NCBI GenBank assembly: GCA_022315425.1
Contig: JAIUPT010000047.1
Location: 1 to 64,000 of the forward strand
DNA: 64,000 bases
Direction: 5' to 3'
Source of the DNA: Pseudevernia furfuracea
Taxonomy: Eukaryota; Ascomycota; Lecanoromycetes; Lecanorales; Parmeliaceae
How positions within the stretch are numbered: position 1 is the first letter of the stretch; each line of letters starts with the position of its first letter. Below, in pieces: positions 12,976-26,068 of the stretch. The notes under the pieces were generated by a model, which was given only the letters and a program-made list of their open reading frames with translations, did no database searches and was not told where the DNA came from. The position numbers and the translations under genes were made by a program.

Positions 12976-14202
12976 GCTGCCAATGTTGCAAGCCTATTTT
13001 GGTGTCAGTATGGGGTTGAAAGTGCTGTTACTGGGCTCTGCAGCAGTGTGGCCTAGGGTATGACATAGCTGTGGCATAAACATGTTGATTCACATGTGTT
13101 GATCCACAGGTGATTGAATGCTGATGTTGATGACACTCTGTGCTTTTGTGGAATGGACAGTGGGCAATGGTCAAGCTGCTGCTGTTGCATCCATTGAGGT
13201 GTCAGGCAGGCCCTGCAAGGGCAGCTCATGATGTATAACTTTATGTTTGTGGTGTTGCAGATGCAGACAAGGGTGTGTGAATGTCAATGCCCGGAGTGAG
13301 ACCAAGCTTGCTCAGCTATAGGAGTAGCTGCTCTTTTGTCACATTTGGCTAGTTGTGACTGTGTCTCAGCAGCTTTCCTTGCTTCTCCATTGTGTTGTAT
13401 GAATGGATTGTTGGGGTCAGTTTAGGCTTCAGCACTTCTATCTATGTATAATCAGTGTTCTCTGTGTACATCTAAGCAGGGTGTGTGAGTACTGTACAGT
13501 ATGTACATGTGTCACATATGGCCACGATATCATTTCATTATCACAAGACAATCCGTGGCAATGCATGCTGTAGACAAGAATGGTATGATCCTTGCCATTA
13601 TGCTGTTTGTGTGATGCATGGCAATCCCACCACATACGGTCCATATGGACCGCATGTATGCATCCCAAGGACGTGAGAGTATGACTGTTGCAGCCTACAA
13701 CAGGATAATGTTATGAGCTGCCACTTGCGGACATGCCACCAGGAATTGCAGCAATCTTCAGTTTGTGCAGGCCAGACTCATGACAAAATCACACAGCAAT
13801 GCGTTACAACAGCAGCGTGACAATGCAGCAGGAATGCCAAGTTGTGTACATGGCATAATTGATTTTTCTCCTTCAACACTCCAAACCCATACGTTATTTA
13901 CCTGTTCTGCCAAGAGCATGAAGCATTTCCTACATTGCACACTCAGCTCATCACTTGCTATCAATGAGACAGCAGCATCATAGACCCTATTCCTAGATCA
14001 TCTAGACTTGCCCACATTGTCCCGTGGCTAGCTTTGAGGACACCTGCAACCGTCTAGCTGCTAGGCTTGTCATTGGCAGCCCAACGAGCAGCACCGCAGA
14101 TGTGTTCCTTCTTGTGCTCTGGATGTAGGTCAATGTATGGCGGCGTAAATGAAGCTTCACAGGATCCTATGCCGCCATATGTTGACCTGACAAACTAGCA
14201 AG
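12976..14202. other. Intergenic stretch without recognised gene
   Basis: Only short frames without family motifs. A small inverted repeat (arms GGTCAATGTATGGCGGC and its diverged complement) lies at 14132-14187, just left of the larger foldback. Confidence 0.5.
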
Positions 14203-14353
14203 CGACAGAAACTGGTCAAGTACTTGCCTTTGCAACACTGTGTCGTGGGTCTGAGTATCGCTGCAATTGAGTGTCAAAATGCAAAATGCAGTTGCAGTGA
14301 TACTCAGACGTCAACACACAGTGTTACAGAGGCAAGTACTTGACCAGTTCTGT
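14203..14353. repeat. Foldback hairpin, ~65-bp arms, ~20-bp loop
   Basis: The arm 14203-14269 is complementary to 14289-14353. Both share ACTGGTCAAGTACTTGCCT, AACACTGTGT and TCTGAGTATC blocks in inverted order, with scattered mismatches. A transcript would fold into a long imperfect stem. It could be a small non-autonomous foldback transposon or a hairpin-RNA precursor; I cannot tell which. Confidence 0.85.
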
Positions 14354-15156
14354 CACTGCTTTCTGACAGTCAGCATCGGAGTTTGCTGCGGCTTGGGTAT
14401 CAAGGTAGTCAATGCAAAGGCATATGAGAGTAGCACGAGGGTACCACGCGCTGTGAAGCAAACAACGGCATGCAGGAACATTCTACAGGCAGAACCGGTC
14501 TTCAGCGTGCTTGCGAGCTACCTCGTGTTCCGTGGCTCCACACGACGCCTGATAGATTTCCAGACAAGCTCGTCGGATTGTCGATTGCTTCGGCAACGTG
14601 TGCCCTCCTGGAAGGCTTTGCGATGTTCTCAGCAGAAATCGAACAGCCTAGTAATTTTGCTCGTTGGGCTGCGAAATGCAACGAAATGCAAAAACGCCAG
14701 TTTCAGTTGCGCCAGTTTTGACCTGGGTCTTCCAACCAGAATCAACACAGGCTTCGTGGCTGCTTGTTGCGCATCTTATTGCCAGGTGTTGACTTGAAGA
14801 ATGGCTATGCTGCGTCTGTGGCGCACGACAAAAGCAGAAAAGTCCGTCACGCCACTGCATGGTCAACTACCCAGCGACAAACCGTTGACCATCGAAACAC
14901 TTGTCTACTTCACAACTTACGTGACCTCGCATCGATCACTGAGGAGAAATCTGTAGCACATGGCGACCGTGCACTGCTTCTGACAGTCGTCAAGAGAAGC
15001 TCAGCTCAGATTGGGCAAGCAATGGCTTGTAGAGCACGGCCAAGGTACAGGGTGGTGATGCGGTATTTCGGCATCAAGCTGTCTTGGCTTTCAACAAGTT
15101 GCCTTTCAGCTGCAGTTTGGCTGCGTTGAACATGTAGGGGGACTTTCCTGCCAGAT

Positions 15157-18100
15157 TTGAGGTCAGCTATTTCCTTTGCTGGCGAACTGTACGCGTACAG
15201 GGGTGCGCCAACCGGTCGAATCTTGGACAATTGCTACGACACTAAACGCTGGTACAGCACTGAGGATGATGGTGAGCATCTCATGATAAGGATGGATAAG
15301 CAAACCCACACCTGGGTCCCTGTCAGCCTTGCTGGGGCCACCTGACATCTCCTGGGGGCAAGCACATGCTTTTTTCAACTGGTACGCAGCAAGTCTTGTG
15401 GTGGTGCTAAACAGCACTGTACCACTTTGCACCATGTTGCAGATGATTTACAAAATCAGCAGTGATTGAGCACTCAGAGTTCAACCTTTTTAGTGCATGA
15501 GCTGCAAATTTACATGGCCTTGTGCACACAGCGCGCTTGTGTGCAGCAGTCTGTTGCTTCTCATGTGCTTAGTGTATTTCAGCACCGCTGATGTTAGTGA
15601 CTGTCATGCTTGCTGTGCTGTCTGATTTGAGCAAGCTGTATTGTAGGGCATGTGCTGAAGGGCAAGTTTTACTTGTGTGGAACAACCAACCCCTAACCTG
15701 CTACCCGGTCTGCGGCCAGACAATGTCAGGATATATGACTTGGCCCTTCAGCAGTGGAAGTGCGTGACCACTCAGATAAAGCCCGAAGGCTGCCAACACC
15801 CCTTTCATTGAGGGATACCGAGACCAACTCATACAATTTGGAGGTGTGTGTCGTAACATGAACCTCCCCAAAGCCAGCATGCAAGTCAGTACAAAATTGC
15901 AGGAAGAGATACTGGTATGCATGTATGCATAGGCTGTCATCTGCTTCAAGTTATTTAGGTCAACTGGGCACTCAGCAGCACAGGCAGAGGCTCAAATGGC
16001 AAGCAGTTTCACGTTCATGTTCAGCTCTGAGGAGCACTCAGCGTATCATCTTGTGTGTCAGATATGCATATGCTTGCAGACCTAGAGCACTGCTGACGCA
16101 GGAACCAGGCATTGTCATTGTCTGATTACGCATGCTCATCCCTGGGTATTGCACCTTATCAAGAGCAATGCTTGCAGACTCCAGAGTACTGTCAATGCAG
16201 TGAATCAGGCATTGTCACTGTCTGATCATGCATGCGCCATCCCTGGGTGTTTCACCTTAGCAAGAGCAATGCTTGCAGACCCAGAGTACTGTCAATGCAG
16301 TAATCAGGCGTGTCATTGTGTGATCATGCATGCGCATCCCTGGATGCTTCACCTGATCAAGAGCAAAGCCTGCAGACCCAGAGCACTGTTCAACACAGTA
16401 ACCAGGCGTTGCCACTGTCTGATTATGCATGCTCATCCCCGGATGTTTCACCTTATCTAGAGCAATGCAGGACGTGACCGAAGGCATCGATGTTGAGAGC
16501 TGAAGAGGCACTGTGGACCTTTGACACCACAGCACTCACCTGGCAGCAGCGCCACCCTACTGGTCCCCTACCTGAGCCTGTTGATGCTAGGGGTCTGGCT
16601 GTAGTCCAAGACCATGCCTACCTGCTTGTGAGTCAGCTATGGGCAGGAGGGAGTCTTGAGGTGTATGAGCTGGATCTGACAGCCTGGGTGTGGCGTTCTC
16701 CTGCCAGGCAAAGGCAGCGTTCCTCCGTGCCTCCGCTGGTTCATCCCTGTCGTGGTTCAGGTGCAGAATCTGTTCTAGCCATTCAATCTGACACTCTGCT
16801 CTGCTGCTGTTGTTACCTTTGCTTGCAAACAGGATGTGAGTGGCTGTCAAGTTGAGATCTGCAAAACAGCCACTTCAGCCTTTTGGAAAGCACAGCTCAT
16901 CTCGGTTTGTTGGCTTGTGTGCAACAGCTTGCCAGTCGGCTTGGTGGCAAAAGAGTCTGCCTGCAATACAGTGGGCAATGGCTGGGTGTGTGGTGGGCAG
17001 ACTGAGCTTGCAGATCACACTGTCCACTTCAACACCAGCCTGTACACCTTTGACTTTGGCCACACTGTCATGGGAAATAGCTGACGTGGGTGGTGAGGCC
17101 CTGCAGCCGCGCATGGAGTACATGGCTACCTGCCACCAGGGGTCCTGGTCATCATGGGAGGTAAGGCACTCCTCTTGAGCCCCCCATCAGATCCTGTTCT
17201 GCAATACAACTTGGTCACACAGCAGCCCAAGTATGTAGTCTAGTGTGCTTTATCGGCCAGGCTTTGGGTGTTGTGCTGAGCTGCTGAATGGTGCGCCCCA
17301 CAATTTGCGACGCTTGGTTGCACTGACCTTCCTGCGTATGTCTGAGCTCCGTCAGATCGTGTGCAGCTTCTCTGTGAAGGTTGTGCAAGGTCCACATGGG
17401 CATCAGTGGCTGCACATGCCACTCATAGTGTTTGCCTGTATCTATGCCACATGGCTGTGACTTACAACAGGGTCGCTCTGCAGGTATGCAGTCCTGGTTA
17501 CTCCTACCCAGAAGACAAGCGCCCTGAAGGCAGCGAGACTGTGCCAGCAGATCGGTCTGCGACCAATGAGCCAGCCCTGATGGAACCAGATCTCACTCTG
17601 AGCGCGCTACAACACCAAGAGGGACATGAGGCCTATGCGCAAGTCGCTAGTGTCTGACGGACACAAGAGTGGTGGTGGAGGGATATGGGCAGGAGCGAGT
17701 GGCACGTGCACGCCCTCATGCTGGCTAGCGCAAGCACTGTCTTCAGGCACATGTTGGAAGATGTGCAGCTAACTGGTAAGCCATGCTCACTACTCAGCAG
17801 AGGACAGTTTCTGCATACCACATTAGCACTGTAGGTGTGGAACTCAGCATTGTGCTCAACAGTGTTGCTGGGTCATGGTGCGCAAGAAACTTGTTTACAT
17901 CCTGATCTCAAGCACTCACATCAATCAATGAGACAATGCCTCCATACTTACGGACAATCAAATTAGCACTTACTGTTTGTAACACAGCTTCATGCTCAAC
18001 AGTGTTACTGGTTCATGGTGCACAACAACTTGTCTACTTTCTGATATCAGGCACACATGTGATAAGCCACTCGCTTGATCAGACTGAGCCAGATGTGATG

Positions 18101-21100
18101 CATCTAGCCTCGTGATACTGTTCACCTTGGGCGCTGAGGCATTTGCACTTGCTGCAGGTGGCAGGGCGCGCAGTTGCTGCTGACAAACATCACTCCTGAC
18201 TCAGTGGAGCTGCTGCTCGACTGGATCTACGACTCTTTGGATGGCTGCCTCAACTTCACACAAGCAGTGGACATGTTCAAGGCGTGGCCACAAGCTTGAC
18301 ATTGTGGACTGTGGCCAGCACTGTGAGCGCATCCTGAGAAGGCTTACGTCAGCATGATACCTGTCTCCAGGTGGCCAACTTGGCCATGGATTGCCACTCC
18401 AGCCTGTTGACACAGGTAAACCATTCATCACATGCCAACATCCTCTGCCTCTGGTCATGAAATGTGGAACCTCTGGCTTCACAGCTTGTCTGTCTGTCTG
18501 CATGTGTCCTTCCTGCTGGGACTTTACCTTGACATGTCTTGCTGCATCATGACATACTGCTACAGGACTTGAACTTTGATATGCCTTCAACTTGGTCACA
18601 TCAATGCATAGCTTAACGCAGGCATCTGCTTGCTGTGAACACACTTGTTGCTCATGACAGATGTCTAGCCAAAGCAACAAACTTCAGGCTGTGAGCTGTA
18701 CAGTAGTAATCAATTCTGATTGCAGCTGCATGTTGCTTCAGGCATGTGCAGGTTTCTGGAGAGTCTGGAGATGGAGGAAGATGCCATGCTCTTGCTCAGG
18801 TACAAATAAGATGATGCGTCATGCATTCCTGCAGCCCAGTGTGTAGTGTCACCTCTTGGTATGCAATGTGAGCAAAGCGAGAACATGCGACAGAGAAATG
18901 GGTCACATGCATTTGGTACATTCACACCTACAAACATGTCAGTGTCGAGCAAGCATGTGATCAATGGCAGGCATCATGTGCCATCTGCTGTGACTGAAAC
19001 TTACCATGTCATATTTGTCTGTTTCAACGTACGTCCTGTAGGGACGACTGATACTTTTGGAGGCACATGCTGACTTCTCCACTTGTGTGTAGGAGCTGCA
19101 TGCCGTGCTGTCCCTCCAGAACATTACCTCCAGACCCAGTGTCCCAGCCATCCAATCGAGTGGGTCTCCCATTCTATAGACTGTGCTCCAGCTATCCCTG
19201 CATGATGATTGGGATGAGGATGACTACGACAGCAGCCTAGAGAATGAAGAGGATTCATTGACAGAGATTGAGCATGGCAGAATTCAACCTGCCTCCATCA
19301 GGTACGCTGCATCACTGCTGTGGCCGCTGTCTTTCCCCTTTGCAGTTGCCCTTCCACAGTGATCTGCGCTCTAAATTGCCTTTGCCTTTTGCTTTGCCCT
19401 TTTTATTCTGCCATTGCTTGCTGCTCGGCCACTCTGCGCTTCCTTCCCCAACAGTATGTGTGCTGTCAAGGTCCTGTGTCAAACAGGCTGATCGTACACA
19501 TTGCTCATTGCTGCCACATTTGCTGCCTTGATGCATCTTCTCAACAGGCATCACATGCGTTACAGCCTGTCACAAGTCCGAAGACTGCATGTATGTATGT
19601 GTGTCTGTGTGTTATGTATGTGTGTCTGTGTGTCATGTAGTATGTGTATGCAGGTGCGAAGTAATCTGCTGTCCATCGTGGCTGCTGTCAGGGTGCATGC
19701 AGCACATTCCGGCAAGACATGTTTGTGCACCAAAGGTCTCTTCTTGTGGTGCAGACACTTAGTGCTTGCTGATTGCAGATGCTGATGTCAAGGCACTCAC
19801 CCTCAGTGCAAATGGAGGAAACAGGCGCCACATCAGGGTGCAGAGTTAGGGTGGGTGTAGGGGCCTGTGGTGACAGGGGACCCAGAGCTGCACAACAGCG
19901 CAGCATGTAGGCAGCGTTCTGATCTCATCAGTGTCTGAGGCACAGTCAAACCATGGCATGCACTTGTTTGAGATTGCTGTGGTGATACAGTCAGAGTCTG
20001 ATGTGATCATGCATATGCTTGTGTATCAATTTGATCTGTCACGTCGCTGCGGTGAACGCAGAGTCTGTCTCATTGCTGCAGTGAACTGTCTTAGTCATGA
20101 AGTTTGTCCTTCATGCTGGGTCATCTGTCCTGCCTGCTGGCCATCTGTCCTTCCTGCTGGGTCATGACAAACTGCTGCCAGTACTGATTCACTTGATTCA
20201 CTGTATGCCACCACTTCGTCAAGTTGTGCATAGTAATTGCAGGCACTTGCTTGCTGTAAATACACTTGCAATGCTGCCCTCTCAGCAGATGTCTTTTCAA
20301 ATGGGACACACATTGGGTCATGAGCTGTAAGATATTCATGGAATCTGACTGCATCCTGCTTGTTCCCTCAGGCATTTGCAGCATTGATGGAGTGGTTGAG
20401 GACGCAGGAAGATGGCCATATACTCTTGCTCAGGTACCAGTGAGATGATTTGTCTGCATTCTTGCAGCTCAATGTGCATTGCATTGTCACCATGATGACA
20501 TGCAATGTGAGCAAGCGAGAATATGCAGCACAGAGTCACATGCAATATTGGTCAGTCACACGTAAACGTAGTCATTTTTGAAGTAACATGTGATCAGTGG
20601 TCAGCATCATGCGCTGTCTGCTGTGACTGAAATTTGTGTGTGTATCTGTCCTGTTCTGATGATGACAGTTTCTTGTAATGTTGTGATGGCTGACGCATGT
20701 TGAGACACATGCTGACTTCTGATCTTGTTTGTAGGAGCTGCACGCTGTGCTGTTCCCCAAATCTGCCTCCGGTGATGGAGCGCAAACAGCCCCAACCTGG
20801 ACGAGCGTCCCAGCCACTCAATGACAAAGGTTGAGCCTGGCAGACATCAACTTGCCCCCATAGGTATGCTGCATCTGCCATCTGCACTGCTGTTGCGCTA
20901 CCTTTCCCCTTTGCACATGCCCCTCATGAGGACTTGCACTTCCATTGATGACTGATAGCTTCTTCCTTTTGTCTCTGCCCTTCCATGCCCGCTGTTCATG
21001 TTTGCGTTGTGCATGGCTTTTCCGTGCCAAAAGTGTCTGTCCCTGCCAAAAGCCCAGTCTGAAGTAGGGCAGATTGTACATTTTATGGCACGTTTGCTGC

Positions 21101-24100
21101 CTTGTTGCATGTCTCAACAGGTATCACATGCATCACGGCCTGTCTCTGTAGATTCGGTGTCTGCATGCCTGCACTTGTATTTGACCACAGTCAAGCAGGT
21201 ACTGCATGACAGCAGCCCATCATGACGTGTTGAAAGTGGTCTTCTTCATGATGTTCATGACAGCTCTATGTTCTGCGCACCCACTGGTCTTTCGTCATGA
21301 TGCAGACACTCAGGCAGACGACGCTGTAGCAGGTCCCAATGCCAAGGCACCTCAGTCAGTGTGAATGCAGGACACAGACACAGTCGCTCACCAGGATGCA
21401 GAGGAGGATGAAGTGGGTCCAGAGGGAGATGAAGTGGATGTAGAGAGGCTGTGGTGACTCGCAGAGCCAGAGCCACACAGCCGCAGCAGGTATGCGGCAT
21501 TCTTAGACTTATCGGTGTCTGTGGCACAGTCATTACCATTGCATGCGTTTTCAAATTTGCTGTGGTGACAGAGTCTGGTGTGGTGACAGAGTCTGGTTGT
21601 GGTGCCTGTGCATGTGTATCTTTTTTTATTTCCTGCAGGTCTGTCATTCAGTCGTGCATTGCTGCACTGAATGCATGTCTCAAGTCATGCAATTTAGGTG
21701 GCAAAGCTGGAGAGAGCTCAATTCAGGTTTCTTCACAGTATCACATACGCACAGTACTGTATATCCACAGTAGTTTACATGCACATTAGTATATATGCAC
21801 GGTAGTTTATTATGCACAGTAGCCTGTTATCACCATTTGGATTGGTGTGCTGCAGGAAGGCAGTGAACCTGCAGCAGGAGTCACTGCGCATGCCACCCAA
21901 GTGCTTGCCCCCATAGGTATAGACTGCATCTAGGTCACTGCGTTGCTGTGGCCTTGGGTCACTTCCATTTGCTTTTCTCCTTTTGCCTGTGCTCTTTGTC
22001 TGCCCCAGGGGTCTTCATCTCATTCCCTTGTTAGCTTGCGTGTGCCTTGCCCATCATGAACATGTGCCTTTGCCCCTTGTGATCATGTGCCTTGCCCATT
22101 GTGAACATGTGTTTCCTGTGTGTGGGGTCCTGGCCAGAGCAGACAATGCAACATGGCCCTTTTGGATGCCTACCCTTTTGCTGCTTTGTTGCATAGTCTC
22201 GCTAGGCGTGCATCACAGCCAGTGCACAGCTTGATCACGATCAGGCAGGTGCTGAAATGACAGCAGCATCTTGCAAATGCTGCAGTCTATACGCGCTGCA
22301 TGCATTGCTGCATCAGGTCATGCCAGCTTGCCCACGACAGGCGACATCTGTAAATTCACCTGCCTTTCATGTTACGCAGACATTGCAGAGGATGCTAAGG
22401 ACAGATGGTGATGGTTGAAGCAGCCACAGCAGTGCCATAGAGCCCAATGTGGAGGCAGGAGCCCACATGCGGGTAGAGGGGTATGAAGTGGCTGTAGAGG
22501 GGGATGAAGTGGCTGTAGAGGCTGTGGTGACTCGCAGGGCAGAGCCACACAGCGCAGCAGGTATGCAATGTACTCGTTGCCAAACATGATAGCAAACAAC
22601 TCTTACCTCCAGCAATCAGTGCAGCTAGTGGGGCGTTGTGTGATGTATAGAATCAAGTCAAAGAAGAGCAGGTCAGTGATATTTCATGACGCACCTCCAT
22701 CATGCCACACGAGTACTTGGTGTGCCACTTCAGTATTTTCCCCTGCTGCAGGTGATGATCTGCAGAAGGCCTGATAAGCGCATCAGTCAGGCCCCAGGTT
22801 TCGGTCTTGGCAGGTTTGGGTGGGGGCTGGCAAAGGGCGCTGCAAAGTTGACAGCCACCACTCTGTGCACAGTGGCCATTGCAGCACTGGCTGACAAGCA
22901 TTCTGCCACACAGCACTAGACTCCCTCTCCAGTTACTTTCTTAGAAATCAGGTACACAGAAAACCCATCTGCAGGCAGTCAACACTGCCAGACCACAGAA
23001 TAAGCCTAACTGCACTATGTCTGACCAACATCATGTGTGATTCCATGCCCTGATGTCCCAGGCACAGGTCATGTGCCTGATCTGCCTGATCATGTCAGCT
23101 CTTCTGCCGCCGACCTTGCCATCACCACAGAATGTACATCGCCACCGGTTATGCCTGGCCAGCACTGCATGTCTATGTGTAGAGGTTATGCTGGATAGCT
23201 GTTGTTGCTTGCTCAGCGCCTGGTCATATCTGTGCAGCCCTGCCTAGAGCTTGTGAACCAGTGACAGCAGCTGCAGATGTGGCAGCTAGAGACAGTCAAC
23301 AAGATGACGGAGTTTTAGTCGTATGTAGCTTCAAGCGCAAGGCCCCAACATAGTCTGGTGTTGGCGCGGCAGCAGCAGTGTTCATGTCCAATACACCACC
23401 ACGCAGGGGGCAGCCATTGTCTGTGGTTTCATACTCAGCTGGAGCAAGTTTGACATGTGTTTAAGGCAGCGGAGCAAAAGCAGTGCTTAGATAGTGAATG
23501 TAAATGCCAGAGATGGACAGCCGTCTAGCTCAGGTAACTACTCTCCCACCTCGCTTTGCCATGGTGAGTGATGAGCAAGAAGCAAGCATGGCAGCGCAGC
23601 TTTCTGTAATAGCTGCGCCCTAGGATGTTGGGACTCAGCTGAAGGGCTTGACAGCAAAAGCTCTTTAGCTGGGCTGATACCCCCTCCCACCTCAGTTGCC
23701 ATGTTGACTGAGGAGCAAGAAGCACAGGGTGGCAGCGCAGCTTCGGCCAGGCAGCAGCGCCCTGGACACAGCCCACATGCTTGGTCTTCATCTGGAGGTC
23801 AGTATTGGCTCCCTGGAATGCACCTGTCAGCTGACAGCAGCAGGACAGCAGCGCAGTCTCATGACAGCAGCGCCCCTGTATTTATACAAAGCGTCAGCAG
23901 CACAGAAGGTGAGCATGAGTGCGCCATAGGTGACCTTTGTCATCTGGTGAAGTGTTGTGTTTCGTGTCCACTGGCGTCAATGAATGGTTTTCAGCTGTTT
24001 TGTGACTGCACCAGAGCATAACTCATGAATGGCTGCATGGCTACTAGCAGCCAACCCAGTGAATATTGCCATTCCAATGTGTCTTGAAGTCTGACTATCA

Positions 24101-24430
24101 TTGCTTTGCAGGACTTACATGACATTTTCCAGGCACCAAGTGAGGTCATGTAGCCGTACAGTGTGCCTCAGAGGGCATCAATGGGTATCCATAAGGCATG
24201 TTGCTTGCAGCTGGGCTCTTCATTCAGACTACTACGCCTTTCAGTGTCAGCAGCAGGCTGACGTTCAGGGCAGATCCATTGGCATCTGGGCATGTCAAAG
24301 ACTGGATGTGGCTCAATGTATCAGGCACTGCTAGACGAGCCAGTACTGCCCCTGCTGTTGACAGAGAAGTTGATCTTCTATATGAATACCAACGATGTAC
24401 TGACTATCATTTGCCGACCAGGGTGTAAGT
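15157..24430 (+). CDS. Large kelch-repeat plus BTB-domain protein (spliced)
   Basis: Proteins combining kelch beta-propellers with a BTB fold often act as substrate adaptors for cullin-3 ubiquitin ligases; applying that role here is inference. Kelch-type blocks appear at 15163-15273 (SFAGELYAYRGAPTGRILDN), 15650-15770 (GKFYLCGTTN, then VRIYDLALQQWKCVTTQ), 16490-16710 (ALWTFDTTALTWQQRHP) and 16960-17163 (NGWVCGGQTEL ... SLYTFDFG). BTB blocks follow at 17690-17778 (WHVHALMLASASTVFRHML) and 18160-18345 (TPDSVELLLDWIYDSLDG, then HKLDIVDCGQHCERILRR after a frame correction). Downstream exon-like pieces at 18747, 19092, 20372 and 20732 are duplicated. A last block near 24325-24420 reads LLDEPVLPLLLTEKLIFYM. 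Several one-base frame breaks are present. Start and stop are not resolved, and two adjacent genes are possible. Confidence 0.6.
16055..16468. repeat. Tandem repeat, about four ~105-115-bp copies
   Basis: Each copy contains GCAGACC(C)AGAG(C/T)ACTG, then CCAGGC or TCAGGC, then GTCTGATTATGCATGC or a close variant, then CATCCCTGG and TTCACCTTA. The array ends just before the kelch exon at 16490 and probably occupies an intron. Confidence 0.88.
17818..18056. repeat. Two-copy ~130-bp direct duplication
   Basis: The copies at about 17823-17925 and 17960-18056 share ATTAGCACT, TGCTCAACAGTGTT, TTCATGGTGC or TCATGGTGC, ACTTGTTTAC/ACTTGTCTAC and CTGAT(A/C)TCA. They lie in the intron between the two BTB blocks. 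Confidence 0.8.
18470..22575 (+). repeat. Segmental tandem duplication within kelch-BTB gene (2-3 copies)
   Basis: Unit one (about 18470-20095) and unit two (about 20096-21480) correspond block by block. The helical exon ending ATGCTCTTGCTCAGGTAC at 18800 matches one ending ATACTCTTGCTCAGGTAC at 20439. The exon starting GAGCTGCATGCCGTGCTGTCC at 19092 matches GAGCTGCACGCTGTGCTGTTCC at 20732. A LSMAEFNLPPS-type end at 19272 matches LSLADINLPP near 20833. A shorter third copy, with GTGACTCGCAGGGCAGAGCC at 22528 matching 21454, covers about 22200-22570. The offset is roughly 1.6 kb, then 1.1 kb. Confidence 0.75.
19588..19655. repeat. TGTGTCTGTGTG / TATG microsatellite
   Basis: Alternating TGTATG and TGTGTCTG units with two copies of TGTGTGTCTGTGTGT(T/C)ATGTA, within an intron of the kelch-BTB gene. 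Confidence 0.85.
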
Positions 24431-25435
24431 TGGGATTGGCAGAGGCATCTTGGCCATCCTGCTGCAGAGCAGCATCTGATGTTTCATGGCTGATTGCATG
24501 TTGAGCGTAGAGTTTGAGTGTTTTGCATCGCTGGACAACTGTGGATGCTGCGTCAAGATTAGATAAATGCATATGCAGATGCTGTTTCCTGGCATCTGCA
24601 TTGATACCGGCATCACCACTCAGCAGCTGGTCATGCATGCCAGTCAACGTTATTGCTTAACTTTTATCTGTGTCCTTGATAGATTGGATCTCAGATACAC
24701 GTTCCCAAGGATGCACTGATTTGCAGAGCCTGGTAAAGTGTCTGGATCATAGGGGTATTGTGTTAGCGTTAGATACAGTATACATATGCAGTCAAACAAG
24801 GGTTGTGTCAGGCTGCGCGATGCATTGAAATGCATCTCGGAGACTATCGTTACAGTTAAGTAGGACCCGCTGACAACAGAAGCTGCTGAACTTTTATCTG
24901 TATGTAGGTACAACAGTTTTGCTAGCTGAGCTCGATGCAGTTACCACATCTGGTGATTCACCATGTGCATTTTATCCCAGAGACTTGTGAGTGCGCGATG
25001 CACAGATGCACATATAAAGGACAGTAGATGATTGTATGACACATTGTGTACTATGTTTGCGAAAACTAACTCAAGTAAGTGCTCTGAGGACAAACATATC
25101 AAGAGAACTAGTGTGACAAATTTGAAACAACAGATATCCAGTCAAGTACGTAGTAGGCAGCAGCTAGCTTAGTAGTATAATCATCATACATAACAGCCAT
25201 CAGGCCACACACTTTGCCTGTTAATAATTACTGAGATGCTCAGTGCCATACATTGTTACAATGTCTGCCATCCTCAGCCTCAGATGTGTTTGGCCTGAGA
25301 TGGACTCAGTACTTTCAATCGTTGATGACATAATGAGCAATCATCATGCAGAGTCTATATCAGATACTGTCAGGCTCAGATGCAACTGGTTAGGCAATGT
25401 GTAACTGAATAACACCCATGCTCTTGAGGTTGCCT
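24431..25435. other. Intergenic, with a dispersed repeat piece
   Basis: No gene is recognised. The segment about 24708-24795 (TTGCAGAGCCTGGTAA, TGGATCATAG, GATACAGTATAC) recurs in diverged form at 43810-43882, so it is part of a dispersed repeat. Confidence 0.5.
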
Positions 25436-26068
25436 TCAGTTGAGTCTTGTCCCCGGGCTATCAGATGGCTCCAATCCAGCCAGCCCAGCTTCTGCCAGTT
25501 TGATCAGCTCCTGCTAGTCATCAATCTGTTGCGGTACAGCCTGCCTGCTAAACAGCCCCAGCAATGCTGTCTCAATCTGTTTGATGGCGGCAGCTTGGTT
25601 TTCCCTGCACCATTGTGAACGCTTGTCAGCTGCAAGTTGCTGGGCATTTTGCACCATGCAGTGCAGCTCAGCCACTTGTATTGGCAGGCATAAGCACATT
25701 CACTTACTGGCATTGCCTTGCCTCCTTGGTAGCAGAAATTGACATATACAGGTGACGCTTAAGTGTGTTCACCTGTGCAGTGAGAGTAGTCTGTCTGCCA
25801 ATCATGAACCCGCTCCTGCAATTCTCTAGCCATCATCAGGATGCTGCGTAATGTGGTGGACCCCGGTGTGCTTCTTCAGCAAGCGCCTGGTCAGCAGCCA
25901 GGCCAGGCCACCCCGGGGGGCCGGCCCTCTGGACCCATCCTGCTGGTCAAAGGCCCACTCATCTGTGAACCCATTGCCCACTGCACAACCTGCACCCAGT
26001 AAGCTGCTTGTCAATGCCTGCACAGGCCTAAAACACATCCCCAATGTAGAAAAATTTGCTGTCCCCAA
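25436..26068 (-). CDS. Possible helical protein fragment (weak)
   Basis: Unrecognised. On the minus strand, 25700-25437 reads an alanine/glutamine-rich, probably helical stretch (VAELHCMVQNAQQLAADK, later ELIKLAEAGLAGLEP), with one stop in the middle that a splice or one-base error could remove. A second piece at 26068-25826 contains FDQQDGSRGPAPRGGLAWLL. It lies divergent to the oxygenase at 26763. Coding status rests only on composition and length. Confidence 0.3.

Noticed and set aside
22686..22919. Glycine/alanine-rich hydrophobic frame as a membrane protein
   Set aside because: Low complexity, a stop just before its main part, and no motif. It may be part of the kelch-BTB gene or non-coding.
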